A stretch of 64,000 nucleotides of DNA from Nocardioides plantarum (GTDB taxonomy: Bacteria > Actinomycetota > Actinomycetes > Propionibacteriales > Nocardioidaceae), in NCBI RefSeq assembly GCF_006346395.1, contig NZ_VDMS01000005.1, positions 62,001 to 126,000 of the forward strand, given 5' to 3'. The notes under the pieces are model-generated. The model ran no database searches, was not told where the DNA came from, and saw only the letters and a program-made list of their open reading frames with translations. The translations under genes were made by a program, and so were the position numbers. Below are positions 39,596 through 48,642 of this stretch, piece after piece (within the stretch, counting starts at the first letter, position 1; each line of letters opens with the position of its first letter).

Positions 39596-41197
39596 ATGAC
39601 TGATAGATCAACTGGTTCCGCACCGCGCAGGCGCCGTCCTGGTGCCCTCGGTGTCTTCCTGGTCGTCGCTGCCTGCGTCGCGGGCGTGAGCGGCACCGGA
39701 CCCGCCACGGCGGCCGCTGCCGGCTCCGGCCAGAGCGCCGTCACGGCCCCTGCCGGTGCCGCCGGGCAGGGGGGCTCCGGCGCTGTCGAGCCCTCCTTCC
39801 ACGCGCCCCGCCCGACGTCGTCGCCCTCGCGGCTGTGGGGAGGCACGAGTGTCCGGGACCTCCGTCCCCTGACCTACGAGCCCACCCAGACCGCCACCCC
39901 GGCCGCGCCCGCGACCCCGCGGGCCGCTGCCCGCGACCTGGCGCCGTACGAGCTGGTGGTGACGCCCGACGTGAGCGAGGTCGCCGACTACGACTACTGG
40001 GTGGCCGGAGTCAAGCTGAGCATCGAGGGGCTGCCGGGCTACTACGGCGTCACCGTCATCGACTACGCACCCGACGGACACGCCACCGTGATCGGCGAGG
40101 GGCAGGCCGAGGCGGACGGGACGCTCAACCTGCGGGTCCGCCACCCCTTCGCCCCGACGGCGGCGCAGGGTGAGCACCGCATCGAGGTGACCAACCCCCA
40201 GGGCTACATGGGGACGACGACCGTCAAGGTGATCCCGTGGCCGGGTCGGGCGGGCATCGGCACGGCCTCGCCGGATCGGCTGCCCCGCGAGGAGCTCCAG
40301 CGCACCCCCATCGTGGTGCGCGGCGCCGGCTTCACCCCCGGCGAGGCGATGCAGGCCGTGCTCTTCGACCCCGACTTCAACGCGACGGTCCTCAGCGGCC
40401 CCCGTCCCCTCGCGGCACGCTCCGACGGCAGCTTCCAGTACGCCTTCCGCGCGACCACCGGCGGGCTGACGCCGGGCTCCTACCGGGTCGCCATGATCGG
40501 CAACGAGTCCGGCAAGGCAGTCGAGGCGAGCTTCTTCCTCACCCTCGACAGCCGAGACCACCGGGTCGGCACCCTCAAGGTCGACACCCCGGTCACCACC
40601 GTCTCGGACATGAACGCGGACCCCCAGTCGCCGCGGGCCGGCATCTCCTACGCCCTCAGTGGCGTCCCCGCCTTCGCGCTGCTCGACATCTTCCTGCGCG
40701 ACGCCAGGGGCCAGGACTACTTCATCAGCCGGTCCCGGGCCGACGGCAACGGTCGTTTCGCCAGCTCCATCGTCGGCTCCGGAGCCACCTCGGGCCGCTA
40801 CCAGGTACGGATCGTCAACACCCGCACCCAGGACTACGCCACCGTCAAGTTCACCGTGACCGAGGACGACGGCAGCATCCCGACCCAGCCCACGGTGACG
40901 CTGTCCCGCACGCGGACCTCGCAGATCGACCTGATGGACCCCGATACCCCGGTCCGCATCTCCGGAACCGGCTACCAGCCCGGCCAGGTGGTCGAGCTCA
41001 CGGTCAAGGACCGCTACCACCGAGCCATGAGCACGGCCCCCGTGTCCGTCCTGGTGCGTCATGCCGACGCCGACGGCACCGTCCGGTTCACCCTGCAGGC
41101 CGACCGCCGTCCGGCGGTGGGCACGTGGGACGTCACCGTGGCGGGCTGGCTGTCGGGAAGCATCACTCAGCGCACGACTTTGGAGGTTGTCCGATGA
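39596..41197 (+). CDS. Secreted beta-domain protein of unknown function
   Basis: This 533-residue protein begins with a signal peptide (RRRRPGALGVFLVVAACVAG, cleavage near ATAAA-AG) and an Ala/Gly/Pro-rich linker. Several beta-sandwich-like repeats follow, with the recurring theme VRGAGFTPGE (near 240) and ISGTGYQPGQ (near 460), typical of Ig-like or IPT-type folds. No catalytic motif is visible. Its stop overlaps the ATG of the subtilase (ATGA), so it may be an accessory, inhibitor or surface partner of the protease. The start at 39596 is chosen because it directly precedes the signal peptide. Confidence 0.7.
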   Translation: MTDRSTGSAPRRRRPGALGVFLVVAACVAGVSGTGPATAAAAGSGQSAVTAPAGAAGQGGSGAVEPSFHAPRPTSSPSRLWGGTSVRDLRPLTYEPTQTATPAAPATPRAAARDLAPYELVVTPDVSEVADYDYWVAGVKLSIEGLPGYYGVTVIDYAPDGHATVIGEGQAEADGTLNLRVRHPFAPTAAQGEHRIEVTNPQGYMGTTTVKVIPWPGRAGIGTASPDRLPREELQRTPIVVRGAGFTPGEAMQAVLFDPDFNATVLSGPRPLAARSDGSFQYAFRATTGGLTPGSYRVAMIGNESGKAVEASFFLTLDSRDHRVGTLKVDTPVTTVSDMNADPQSPRAGISYALSGVPAFALLDIFLRDARGQDYFISRSRADGNGRFASSIVGSGATSGRYQVRIVNTRTQDYATVKFTVTEDDGSIPTQPTVTLSRTRTSQIDLMDPDTPVRISGTGYQPGQVVELTVKDRYHRAMSTAPVSVLVRHADADGTVRFTLQADRRPAVGTWDVTVAGWLSGSITQRTTLEVVR

Positions 41198-44100
41198 ATC
41201 ACCCCACCACTGCCCGCCGCACGGGCGCGGCCAGCCGACGCTCGCTGCGAGCGCCGCTCGTGGCCGTCGTCGCGATGACGATCGCCGGCACCGGTCTGGC
41301 CGCGGCCGGACCCTCCGGCGCCGACGAGGCTGCTCCGGGCGCCCCCGCTGCCAAGACCGTCACCAGCCCCGGCATCGGCGACAAGGTCGACGTCCCGGGC
41401 TCGAGCAAGGGCGCCACGTCGTGGTTCGTCCGGTTGCGCGGACCCGGGGCGCTCGCCGTCCAGTCGCGTACGGACACCGGCGGCACCTCCGGCGCCAAGG
41501 GCCTCACCCGGGCCGCCCGTGACCGCGTCACGGCCGTGGGCCGCCTCACCGACGCCGTGGTCGCCACCGCGAACCGGGCCGACGACGACGCTGTGGTGCT
41601 CTACCGGAGCAGCTTCTCGGTCCCGGGCGTCGCCCTGCACGCCGACGCCGCCGCCATCCGAGCCGTCGCCGCCCGCCCCGACGTCGTCGATGTGGTGCCC
41701 ATCGTGGCCAAGCAGCTCATCGAGCCGGTCACCGACACCTCAGGCGCCTCCAGCGGTCGGTCCGACACGCCCACCAACGCCCCGAGCAACGAGCTCACCG
41801 GCGCGGCCAGCACGTGGCGTGCGACCGGCAACATCGGCACCGGCGAGACCATCGCGGTGATCGACACCGGCCTGGACTACACCCACGCCGACTTCGGCGG
41901 CTCGGGTGTCCCCCGGGACTGGTACGCCGCCGGTAGGAACGCCTCCATGGTGGACGGCACCTACGACCCCGCGATCGTCGTGCCCGGGCACGACTTCGCC
42001 GGGCAGAACTACAACGGCCAGACCGTCACCACTCCGCGGCCCGACGAGAACCCCATCGACGGCCCCGGGGGCGGCCACGGCACCCACGTGTCCGGCACCG
42101 CCGCCGGCCGCGGTGTGACCGCCGAGGGTACGACCTTCACCGGCGACTACCGGGAGCTCACGCCCGCGCAGGCCCGTGGCATGGAGGTGGCTCCTGGCGC
42201 TGCTCCCGGAGCCAAGATCCTGCCCCTGAAGGTCTTCGGAGACTTCGGTGGCAGCACGGACCTGGCCGGCGCGGCCTTGGAGTGGGTCGCCGGAGCGGTC
42301 GCCCGAGGGCAGCGCATCGACGTGGTCAACCTGTCGCTCGGCTCCTCCTTCAGCCCTGTCGACGACCCCGAGAACGACATGGTCGCCGCGCTCGTCGACG
42401 CCGGCGTGGTCCCGGTCATCTCGGCCGGCAACTCCGGCGACGTCACCGACGTCGCCGGCAGCCCGGGCGACAGCGTCGCCGCCCTGACCGTCGCCGCCTC
42501 CGCCAGCGGCTACGCACGCCTCGACACCGTCCAGGTCGTCGAGCCGGCGGACCTGGCCGGCGACGGACCGTTCCTGGCGCAGTACTCCCAGGATTGGTTC
42601 GACACCCTGGACAACACCGGTCCGGTCACGAACCTCACCCAGGCCAGCAACGCCGAGGGGTGCCAGGCCTACAACGCCGACGACACCGCCCGGGTGGAGG
42701 GCAAGATGGTCTGGCTGGAGTGGGACCAGGCCAACCTCACCTGCGGGTCGGCGACGCGCTTCGACAACGCCGCCAAGGCCGGCGCCTCGGGCGTGGTGCT
42801 CGCCAGCACCAGCAAGGAGTTCGAGGCCGGCATCGCCGGCAACACCGCCATCCCCGGCGTCGAGCTCAACGCCGCTGCCACCGCGAAGATGCGTCCGGCC
42901 ATGGAGGCCGGAACGCTCGTGATCCGCATCGCCGACGAGCTCAAGCAGACCGTCGAGACCCAGAACGACGACCTGACCGACACGCTCGCCTCGTTCACGT
43001 CGCGCGGCGTGCACGGCACCATCGCCGACGTCGTCAAGCCCGACGTGTCCGCACCCGGCGTCAACATCGTCTCCGCCGGCATGGGCACCGGAACCGGCAG
43101 CGAGCAGATGAGCGGCACCTCGATGGCCTCCCCGCACACTGCGGGTGTGGTCGCTCTGACCCGGGTCGCGCACCCCACGTGGAGCGCGCGGCGCATCAAG
43201 ACCGTGGTCATGAACACCGCCGCGCACGAGGTCACCGCACCCGACGGCACGGCGTACTCCAACCTGATGCAGGGCACGGGCCGGATCGACGCCGTCGCCG
43301 CCGGCGCCTCGCAGGTCACGGTGGAGTCGGTGGAGAACCCCGACCTGGTGACCGCCTCGTTCGGTGTCGTCGAGGTGGCTCGCGACGGCGTCACCCAGAA
43401 GCGCACCCTGCGGCTCACCAACACCGGAGACGCCGACCAGGCCTACGACGTCAACTACCGCGAGCGGGTCGGTACCCCCGGGGCCAAGATCAGCGTCACG
43501 CCGAGCACGGTCACGGTCCCCGCGGGCGGCACGGCCGAGGTCACGGTGACCTTCAGCGTGCCCGACCGTGAGGCACTGCGCCGCACGGTGGACCCGGGAC
43601 AGGCGAAGAGCCGCCTCACCTCCCACGTGCCCAACACCTCCGGCGTCGTGGCCTTCACCGCCAAGGGCGCCGCTGCCGACGACACCACCCCGACCACCCC
43701 TCCGTTGTGGGTCGCTGTCTTCGCCGCTCCCAAGCCCGTGAGCAGCCTGGCGGCCACGAAGCCCGTCGTGCTCCCCGCGGGTCGGGCCGGCAGCACCAGC
43801 GGGTCGCAGGAGACCTCCGCCGGTCTGACCCTGACCGGGTCCGGACTGGCCCAGGGCTACGGCACCGCTGCCTGGAGCAGCCGGGTGACCCCGCTGGTCG
43901 CGGGCGTCCGGAGCCCGCGGCTGCCCGCCTCGACGACGTCGACGGCCACGATGGCCGGCGGCGACATCCTCCAGGTCGGGGCGAGCAGCACCTCCCCGCT
44001 CAACCGCAGCGACCGCTCGAAGGGCACCTTGGCCGTCGGCATCCAGACGGCGGGGCCGATCATCGGCCTGGGCACGACCACCTACCCGGTCGTCCACTAC

Positions 44101-44916
44101 GACGTCGATCGCGACGGGCTCGAGGACTTCCAGACCTACGCCAACTACGACCAGAAGAAGAACGTCCCGGTCGCGCTGACCGTCGACGTGGGCACCCAGA
44201 TCGTGGTCGACGAGCAGCCCGTCAACGGCCTGGCCGCTGGCAACCTGGGCCAGTACGACAACGACACGGTCGTCCTGCCGGTCGCCCTGCGTGCCCTGGG
44301 ATACACCAAGAGCACCAAGGCCACGGTCGTCGACTACTGGGTCACCACCGAGTCGCAGTACGCACCGGCGAACGCGGACGGCGAGAAGGGGCCCCTGGAC
44401 AAGGTCAAGCCCACCGCCTTCGACGTCTACAACCCGCCGGTGTGGTTCAGCAGGTCGGGTACGACGGCCAGCAGCACGTCGTTCGCCGTCGGCTCGGCTG
44501 CCAACGCCCGCCTCCGCATCCACCGTGCCGTCACCCGTGCCGGCGCCACGGGATCGGTGCTGGTCATCGGCCACGACAACGGCACCGGGGGACGGACCAG
44601 CCGCGTCACGTGGCGCGCCCCGGCACCCACCCGTGCCGCCAGCCAGACCCAGGTGCGACTCCACGACCGTCGCGTGGACGTCGACCAGCGGACGTCGATC
44701 ACCGTCACGGTCCGTGCGTCCGGGCGGCCCGCGACCGGACGCGTGCAGGTCCAGCTGTCGGGCCAGGCCTGGGTCACCCACTGGCTGCGCAACGGCGCGG
44801 TCACCGTCCGGGTCAGCACGAGCCGCCCCGGTCTCACCTCCGTGCGCGCCCGCTACCTCGGCTCCGCGTCGACCGCCCCCAGCAACGGGTCGGCGCGACT
44901 GACAGTGGAGCGTTGA
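41194..44916 (+). CDS. Large secreted subtilisin-family serine protease (S8) with PA domain
   Basis: This 1240-residue exported protease has a signal peptide (about 1-40) and an I9-like propeptide (about 60-190). The S8 catalytic domain has Asp224 (VIDTGLDYTH), His295 (GGHGTHVSGT) and Ser643 (SGTSMASPHTAG). A protease-associated insert lies at about 430-590. Beyond about 720 come long beta-rich domains, including a fibronectin-like region (RTLRLTNTGDADQAYDVNYRE) and an Ig-like C-terminus. It resembles large streptomycete and Nocardioides subtilases that digest proteins outside the cell. No LPxTG or membrane anchor is seen. It is the second gene after the secreted beta-domain protein and ends before a very strong hairpin. 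Confidence 0.92.
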   Translation: MNHPTTARRTGAASRRSLRAPLVAVVAMTIAGTGLAAAGPSGADEAAPGAPAAKTVTSPGIGDKVDVPGSSKGATSWFVRLRGPGALAVQSRTDTGGTSGAKGLTRAARDRVTAVGRLTDAVVATANRADDDAVVLYRSSFSVPGVALHADAAAIRAVAARPDVVDVVPIVAKQLIEPVTDTSGASSGRSDTPTNAPSNELTGAASTWRATGNIGTGETIAVIDTGLDYTHADFGGSGVPRDWYAAGRNASMVDGTYDPAIVVPGHDFAGQNYNGQTVTTPRPDENPIDGPGGGHGTHVSGTAAGRGVTAEGTTFTGDYRELTPAQARGMEVAPGAAPGAKILPLKVFGDFGGSTDLAGAALEWVAGAVARGQRIDVVNLSLGSSFSPVDDPENDMVAALVDAGVVPVISAGNSGDVTDVAGSPGDSVAALTVAASASGYARLDTVQVVEPADLAGDGPFLAQYSQDWFDTLDNTGPVTNLTQASNAEGCQAYNADDTARVEGKMVWLEWDQANLTCGSATRFDNAAKAGASGVVLASTSKEFEAGIAGNTAIPGVELNAAATAKMRPAMEAGTLVIRIADELKQTVETQNDDLTDTLASFTSRGVHGTIADVVKPDVSAPGVNIVSAGMGTGTGSEQMSGTSMASPHTAGVVALTRVAHPTWSARRIKTVVMNTAAHEVTAPDGTAYSNLMQGTGRIDAVAAGASQVTVESVENPDLVTASFGVVEVARDGVTQKRTLRLTNTGDADQAYDVNYRERVGTPGAKISVTPSTVTVPAGGTAEVTVTFSVPDREALRRTVDPGQAKSRLTSHVPNTSGVVAFTAKGAAADDTTPTTPPLWVAVFAAPKPVSSLAATKPVVLPAGRAGSTSGSQETSAGLTLTGSGLAQGYGTAAWSSRVTPLVAGVRSPRLPASTTSTATMAGGDILQVGASSTSPLNRSDRSKGTLAVGIQTAGPIIGLGTTTYPVVHYDVDRDGLEDFQTYANYDQKKNVPVALTVDVGTQIVVDEQPVNGLAAGNLGQYDNDTVVLPVALRALGYTKSTKATVVDYWVTTESQYAPANADGEKGPLDKVKPTAFDVYNPPVWFSRSGTTASSTSFAVGSAANARLRIHRAVTRAGATGSVLVIGHDNGTGGRTSRVTWRAPAPTRAASQTQVRLHDRRVDVDQRTSITVTVRASGRPATGRVQVQLSGQAWVTHWLRNGAVTVRVSTSRPGLTSVRARYLGSASTAPSNGSARLTVER

Positions 44917-44962
44917 GCGGGCAAACCCCCGCGCACGGCACGGGAGGCTGAGGGGCCCCCGG

Positions 44963-44999
44963 CCCGGGCACGACGACGCCAGGCGTCGTCGTGCCCGGG
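44963..44999. terminator. Strong hairpin terminator after the subtilase gene
   Basis: Eighteen-base complementary arms beginning CCCGGGCACGACGACGCC, centred on A44981, form a 37-bp palindrome 46 bp after the subtilase stop. It lies between convergent genes and should work in both directions. Confidence 0.8.
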
Positions 45000-45049
45000 T
45001 CTGCCGGATCGGCCGCTGCGGCTCCGGCACCGTGCACCCGGACCGTCAG

Positions 45050-45493
45050 TTAGCGCCGGCTATCGCCGGCCCATGGTCGAGCCGGTGCGCCGTACGACCC
45101 CTGTCGGGCCTCGACACCGGCTGCGGATGCCGGAGGACGGGCTCCGTCGTCGTCCGGAGGACGGACGAGCGCCGGGGGGAACGGCCTGGGCCAGGTGCGG
45201 CCCTGGATCGGTGGGTGGTAGAGCCAGCGGCGCACCACGGACCCGTCCGGTCGGCGCTCACGCCACGCCAGGACCTCGTGGATCTCGTCGCGGTGGACCG
45301 GCGCCCCGATCTCGAGGGAGGAGGGCGTGACCTCGTGCTCGAGGAGCCAGCGGGTCACCGTGCCCCTGGTGCCGTCGTCGAGCTCGTCGAGCGGCACCAG
45401 CAGTCGCAGCTCGTCGTCGGTGCAGCACCACAGGGCAGCGCCCTGAGCATCGGGCGTGTCGGGTGTCTCGGGTGTCTCGGGCGTGTTCGGCAT
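45050..45493 (-). CDS. Hypothetical protein
   Basis: This 147-residue protein starts with a PETPETPDTPD repeat and has a plausible folded core (AALWCCTDDELRLLVPLDEL to WRERRPDGSVVRRWLYHPPI). A Pro/Arg-rich low-complexity tail follows. I do not recognise a family. Composition of the core looks coding; the tail may be read-through into non-conserved sequence. It is convergent with the subtilase gene across a terminator. Confidence 0.5.
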   Translation of the reverse strand: MPNTPETPETPDTPDAQGAALWCCTDDELRLLVPLDELDDGTRGTVTRWLLEHEVTPSSLEIGAPVHRDEIHEVLAWRERRPDGSVVRRWLYHPPIQGRTWPRPFPPALVRPPDDDGARPPASAAGVEARQGSYGAPARPWAGDSRR

Positions 45494-45592
45494 AGGTGGA
45501 TGGATCCGGCTCGTGGAGGAGGGAAGCAGCCCCTATCCGAGCACAGCCGTCATCACCACGGTGGTCCGACCCGGCCGGTCGTCGATCTCGAC

Positions 45593-46108
45593 CTAGGCGG
45601 GAGCCACGGGCCGTCGCAGCGCGCCGTACGCCGCGAACGCGAGCAGGACGAAGCCCGCGCCCACCGCCGTCCACAGCTGGGCGTCGTCGAGGTCCGCGAG
45701 GACACCGACCGCGCCGACCATCGCGAGCAGGACCAGGGCGAGACCCAGGGGCGTGAACACCGGGGCGCGGAAGGCCCGGGCGAAGGGCAGGAAGTGCACG
45801 CCCACGACCAGGACGACCCAGCAGAGCACCAGGTCGGGCTCGTCCAGCCCGGTCAGGACCTGGGCCCCGACCGGGATCGCCAGCACCTCGGCGAGCACGC
45901 ACAGCCAGTAGGTGCGGATCGCGCCGGCCGTGGGTGCGGGCGACTCCGTCGTGGAGCGCGCGAGGGCGGCGACCACGGCCGCGAAGGCCACCACCGCCAG
46001 CGCCCGCAGGGCGAGCGCCCCTGGCAGGCCCGCGGCGTTGACGAGCACGAACACGAGGCCGAAGACGGCCCCGACCAGGCTCCCGAGACGGACACCGTGC
46101 TTCTCCAC
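45593..46108 (-). CDS. Multi-pass membrane protein of unknown function
   Basis: This 171-residue protein has about five hydrophobic segments: LGSLVGAVFGLVFVLVNAAG, ALAVVAFAAVVAALA, LCVLAEVLAIPVGAQVL, LVLCWVVLVVGVHFLPFA and two near the C-terminus around LGLALVLLAMVGAVGVL and AVGAGFVLLAFAAYGAL. The basic N-terminus and RR-bearing end suggest orientation by positive-inside. The VHFLPFARAF segment resembles small integral membrane proteins of unknown function. There is no operon partner. Confidence 0.7.
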   Translation of the reverse strand: MEKHGVRLGSLVGAVFGLVFVLVNAAGLPGALALRALAVVAFAAVVAALARSTTESPAPTAGAIRTYWLCVLAEVLAIPVGAQVLTGLDEPDLVLCWVVLVVGVHFLPFARAFRAPVFTPLGLALVLLAMVGAVGVLADLDDAQLWTAVGAGFVLLAFAAYGALRRPVAPA

Positions 46109-46246
46109 GCGCCCAGGAAACCACCACGAGACATGTCGGCCAACCCGCTGGTCAGCGGCTGTGAGCTCCCCGGAGTGCGAGGACCGCCTCGGTCACGGGG
46201 TCGGCTCAGGTGTGGCCGGCGTCGGTGCTGTCGGGCACGCGGCGGG

Positions 46247-46501
46247 TCACGGATGGAGCGCGTTGACGTGCGCCGCGAACGCCTCGAGCTCGCCACGTCG
46301 TGGCTGGTCGTAGAAGAAGGAGTACTGCCCCCCGTGCGTGGGGCGGATGGTCACCATCCTCTTCCCGACGAGCACCACCGGCGTGAACGCGACATGGAAC
46401 CGGTGGGTGTCGGCGAAGCCGAACACCTCGAGGACCCGGCCGTCGAAGCTCAGCAGTGCGTTCTCGCTCGCCCACACCTCGAGGCGCCCGGTCGGTTCCA
46501 C
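46247..46501 (-). CDS. Small hypothetical protein (PH-like fold suspected)
   Basis: This 84-residue protein alternates strands (RLEVWASENALLSFDGRVLEVFGF, FHVAFTPVVLVGKRMVTIRP, YSFFYDQPRRG) and ends with a helix (ELEAFAAHVNALHP). That order recalls small PH-like or SHOCT-less actinobacterial proteins, but I do not recognise a defined family. The regular strand pattern and tidy length support it as a real gene. Confidence 0.6.
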   Translation of the reverse strand: MEPTGRLEVWASENALLSFDGRVLEVFGFADTHRFHVAFTPVVLVGKRMVTIRPTHGGQYSFFYDQPRRGELEAFAAHVNALHP

Positions 46502-46583
46502 GACACCACGCTAGACACCGCAGGTGAACCGCAGGGGGCGTTCCCGCCGGTAAGCCACGCGTACCGGATCCGACGGACCGCGC

Positions 46584-46907
46584 TCACGACGGGCCCGAGG
46601 GCGGGTCCTGCTGCTCGCGACGCTCGTGCAGGCGCTGCTGGGCCTCGGGCAGGTAGGCCAGGCAGGGTGCGTCGGTGCCGCGGTGGTTCTCGTGCAGGTG
46701 GAAGGTCCACCGGTCCATGGCCGCCAGGTAGCCGTTGTCGGCTCCCGGGCGGTAGGCCGACCACGGCTTGTCGCCCTTGGCCGTGCACTCGGCGCAGCTG
46801 ATCTTGTAGACGAACTGCTGGTCGGCCCCGACGTCGATCCTCACCCTGCCCAGGGGGCCGGCCTCGACGGCGGCCTTGCGCTCACGGGCGGAACGGCTGG
46901 CGGTCAT
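46584..46907 (-). CDS. Hypothetical protein with Cys/His-containing core
   Basis: This 107-residue protein has KISCAECTAKGDKPWSAYRPG and WTFHLHENHRGTDAPC, that is a CxxC and H-x-H-x3-H-x6-C pattern that could bind zinc. The Arg/Gln-rich C-terminus is variable. The ATG overlaps the methyltransferase stop (ATGA), so the two are coupled. No known family is recognised. Confidence 0.6.
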   Translation of the reverse strand: MTASRSARERKAAVEAGPLGRVRIDVGADQQFVYKISCAECTAKGDKPWSAYRPGADNGYLAAMDRWTFHLHENHRGTDAPCLAYLPEAQQRLHERREQQDPPSGPS

Positions 46908-47656
46908 GACGGGCTCCTGTCGGTACGGCGGGCCAGGTGGAGTGGCACGTCCTCGGTCACCTCGACGACGTCCGGGAGCAGCCCCCGGACTCCCGACAGC
47001 AGCTCGTCGCGCTGCGTGGCCGGGAGCACGCGGTAGGCCGACACGGTCGTCAGGTGCGAGACGTAGTCGTCGGCGCTCATGGTGGCGGTGCGCGGGAGCG
47101 TCGTCTCGACCACGTCGGCGAAGGCCGGCTGCTCGCGCAGGACGCCGATGTCCCAGCTCAGGGTGGGGTCCTGGGGGAGCACCGGCTCGGTGAGGGCGTC
47201 GACGCGTGCGGCCAGCGCGGGGTCTGCCAGGTCGCGTGCGCAGCCGAACACCGCGAGCACCCCGCCGGGACGCAGCGCCGCCGCGGCCCTCGACCACCTG
47301 GTCGCCGGATCGGTCCAGTGGAACGCGGCGGCGGCGTACAGCAGGTCGACCGGGCCGACGGCGTCGAGATCGACGGTCTCGAAGGTCGCATCGACGACGT
47401 CGACCGTCCAGCCGCCCTGCGTGATCCGTGTGGCCAGCACCGCGCGCATGCCGGGGTCGGGCTCGATCGCCGTGACGACCAGCCCCCGTGAGGCGAATCC
47501 CGCCGTGGCCTTGCCGGTGCCGGCCCCCACCTCGAGGGCCCGCGTGACGGGCCCGTCGGCGTGGGCGAGGACGGTGTCGACGAGCGAGTCGGGATAGCCC
47601 GGACGGAAGCGGTCGTAGGCCTCGGCGTCGGAGCCGAAGCTGAGGGCACGGTCCAC
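46904..47656 (-). CDS. Class I SAM-dependent methyltransferase (methyltransferase-11 type)
   Basis: This 250-residue methyltransferase has the opening FGSDAEAYDRFRPGYPDSLVD, SAM motif I LEVGAGTGKATAGFA (about 40-54), an acidic IEPDPGM and AAAFHWTDPATR, a motif typical of small-molecule or trans-aconitate-like methyltransferases. The substrate is unknown. It is divergent from the VOC-protein gene and coupled by ATGA to a small hypothetical gene. Confidence 0.83.
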   Translation of the reverse strand: MDRALSFGSDAEAYDRFRPGYPDSLVDTVLAHADGPVTRALEVGAGTGKATAGFASRGLVVTAIEPDPGMRAVLATRITQGGWTVDVVDATFETVDLDAVGPVDLLYAAAAFHWTDPATRWSRAAAALRPGGVLAVFGCARDLADPALAARVDALTEPVLPQDPTLSWDIGVLREQPAFADVVETTLPRTATMSADDYVSHLTTVSAYRVLPATQRDELLSGVRGLLPDVVEVTEDVPLHLARRTDRSPS

Positions 47657-47815
47657 GTCGCCATCGTGCCATCTCGGGTCGGCTCACCCGGCGGCCGTGG
47701 TACGTCGGTGCGATGGGCGACGTGCTGGTGCGGACCCGCAGCCGGCGTCCCGCGCGGGAAGGGGCACTGCGCAAACGCGTTGCCGGCACCCGGCACGCGG
47801 CCTAGCGTCGCGTGG

Positions 47816-48511
47816 ATGACCCTTCGCCTGCACGCGCTCGCGTTCGACGCCCGGGACCCCGGCCGGCTGGCCCGCTTCTGGGGCGGGGTGCTGGGGCGGC
47901 CGGTCGTCGGTGACACGCTCCCGTCCGGCTCCGACGACGACTTCCTGATCCGGTTCACGCCCACGACGCGGCCCAAGCTCCGGCCCAACCAGATGCACCT
48001 CGACCTCACCAGCACGTCGTTGCGGGACCAGCAGGCCACCGTCGACCGCGCGCTCGCCCTGGGTGGGGCGCACCACGACGTCGGACAGCTGCCCGAGGAC
48101 GAGCACGTCGTGCTGGTCGATCCCGAGGGCAACGAGCTCTGCGTCATCGAGCCGACCAACAGGTTCCTGGCGGGCTGTCCGGCGATCGGGGCGCTGTCCT
48201 CGGACGGGTCGCAGGCGGTCGGCTACTTCTGGAGCGAGGCGCTCGGCTGGCCGCTGGTGTGGGACCAGGACGAGGAGACCGCGATCCGGTCCGTCGAGGG
48301 CGGCTCGATCATCTCCTGGGGCGGCCCGCCGTTCCGGGCCAAGGACGGCCGCAACCGGCTGCGCCTCGAACTCGCGCCGACCCCCGACACCGACCAGGCC
48401 ACCGAGGTGGCGCGCCTGCTCGCGCTCGGGGCGTCGTACTCGGGGGAGTCGGGGGAGTCGGTCGAATTGGTCGATCCGGACGGCAACGAGCTGGTGGTGC
48501 TCGGAGGCTGA
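47816..48511 (+). CDS. VOC-family (glyoxalase/bleomycin-resistance-like) protein
   Basis: This 231-residue protein contains two VOC modules (about 1-115 and 125-231). Each has the FW..vLG(W/R) beginning (ARFWGGVLGRPVVGD and GYFWSEALGWPLVWD) and the DPEGNELCVIE or DPDGNELVVLG end. VOC folds hold a metal or substrate between modules in glyoxalases, dioxygenases and antibiotic-binding proteins. The function cannot be assigned here. The ATG at 47816 begins MTLRLHALAFDA, the usual first strand. Confidence 0.85.
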   Translation: MTLRLHALAFDARDPGRLARFWGGVLGRPVVGDTLPSGSDDDFLIRFTPTTRPKLRPNQMHLDLTSTSLRDQQATVDRALALGGAHHDVGQLPEDEHVVLVDPEGNELCVIEPTNRFLAGCPAIGALSSDGSQAVGYFWSEALGWPLVWDQDEETAIRSVEGGSIISWGGPPFRAKDGRNRLRLELAPTPDTDQATEVARLLALGASYSGESGESVELVDPDGNELVVLGG

Positions 48512-48546
48512 GGTGGCGTCCGGCTGTGGAATTGACCAGGTGTCGT

Positions 48547-48590
48547 CCACAGGTCGGGGGTGGGTGGTGGGTTGTCCACAACCCCTGTGG
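48547..48590. repeat. Nested inverted repeats before the DUF222-HNH gene
   Basis: Outer arms CCACAGG (48547-48553) and CCTGTGG (48584-48590) enclose a perfect GGGTTGT-CC-ACAACCC hairpin (48569-48584). It lies 52 bp before the ATG at 48643, as part of the leader of a 13E12-type gene. Confidence 0.6.
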
Positions 48591-48642
48591 TTGAGCGGGA
48601 AACTCGAGCAGGACTGTCGGTGGTCGGTGCTGGAATGGACCC

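Noticed and set aside
41740..45030. Long minus-strand open frame opposite the subtilase gene.
   Set aside because: Low-complexity composition, antisense to a clear S8 protease with full catalytic triad.
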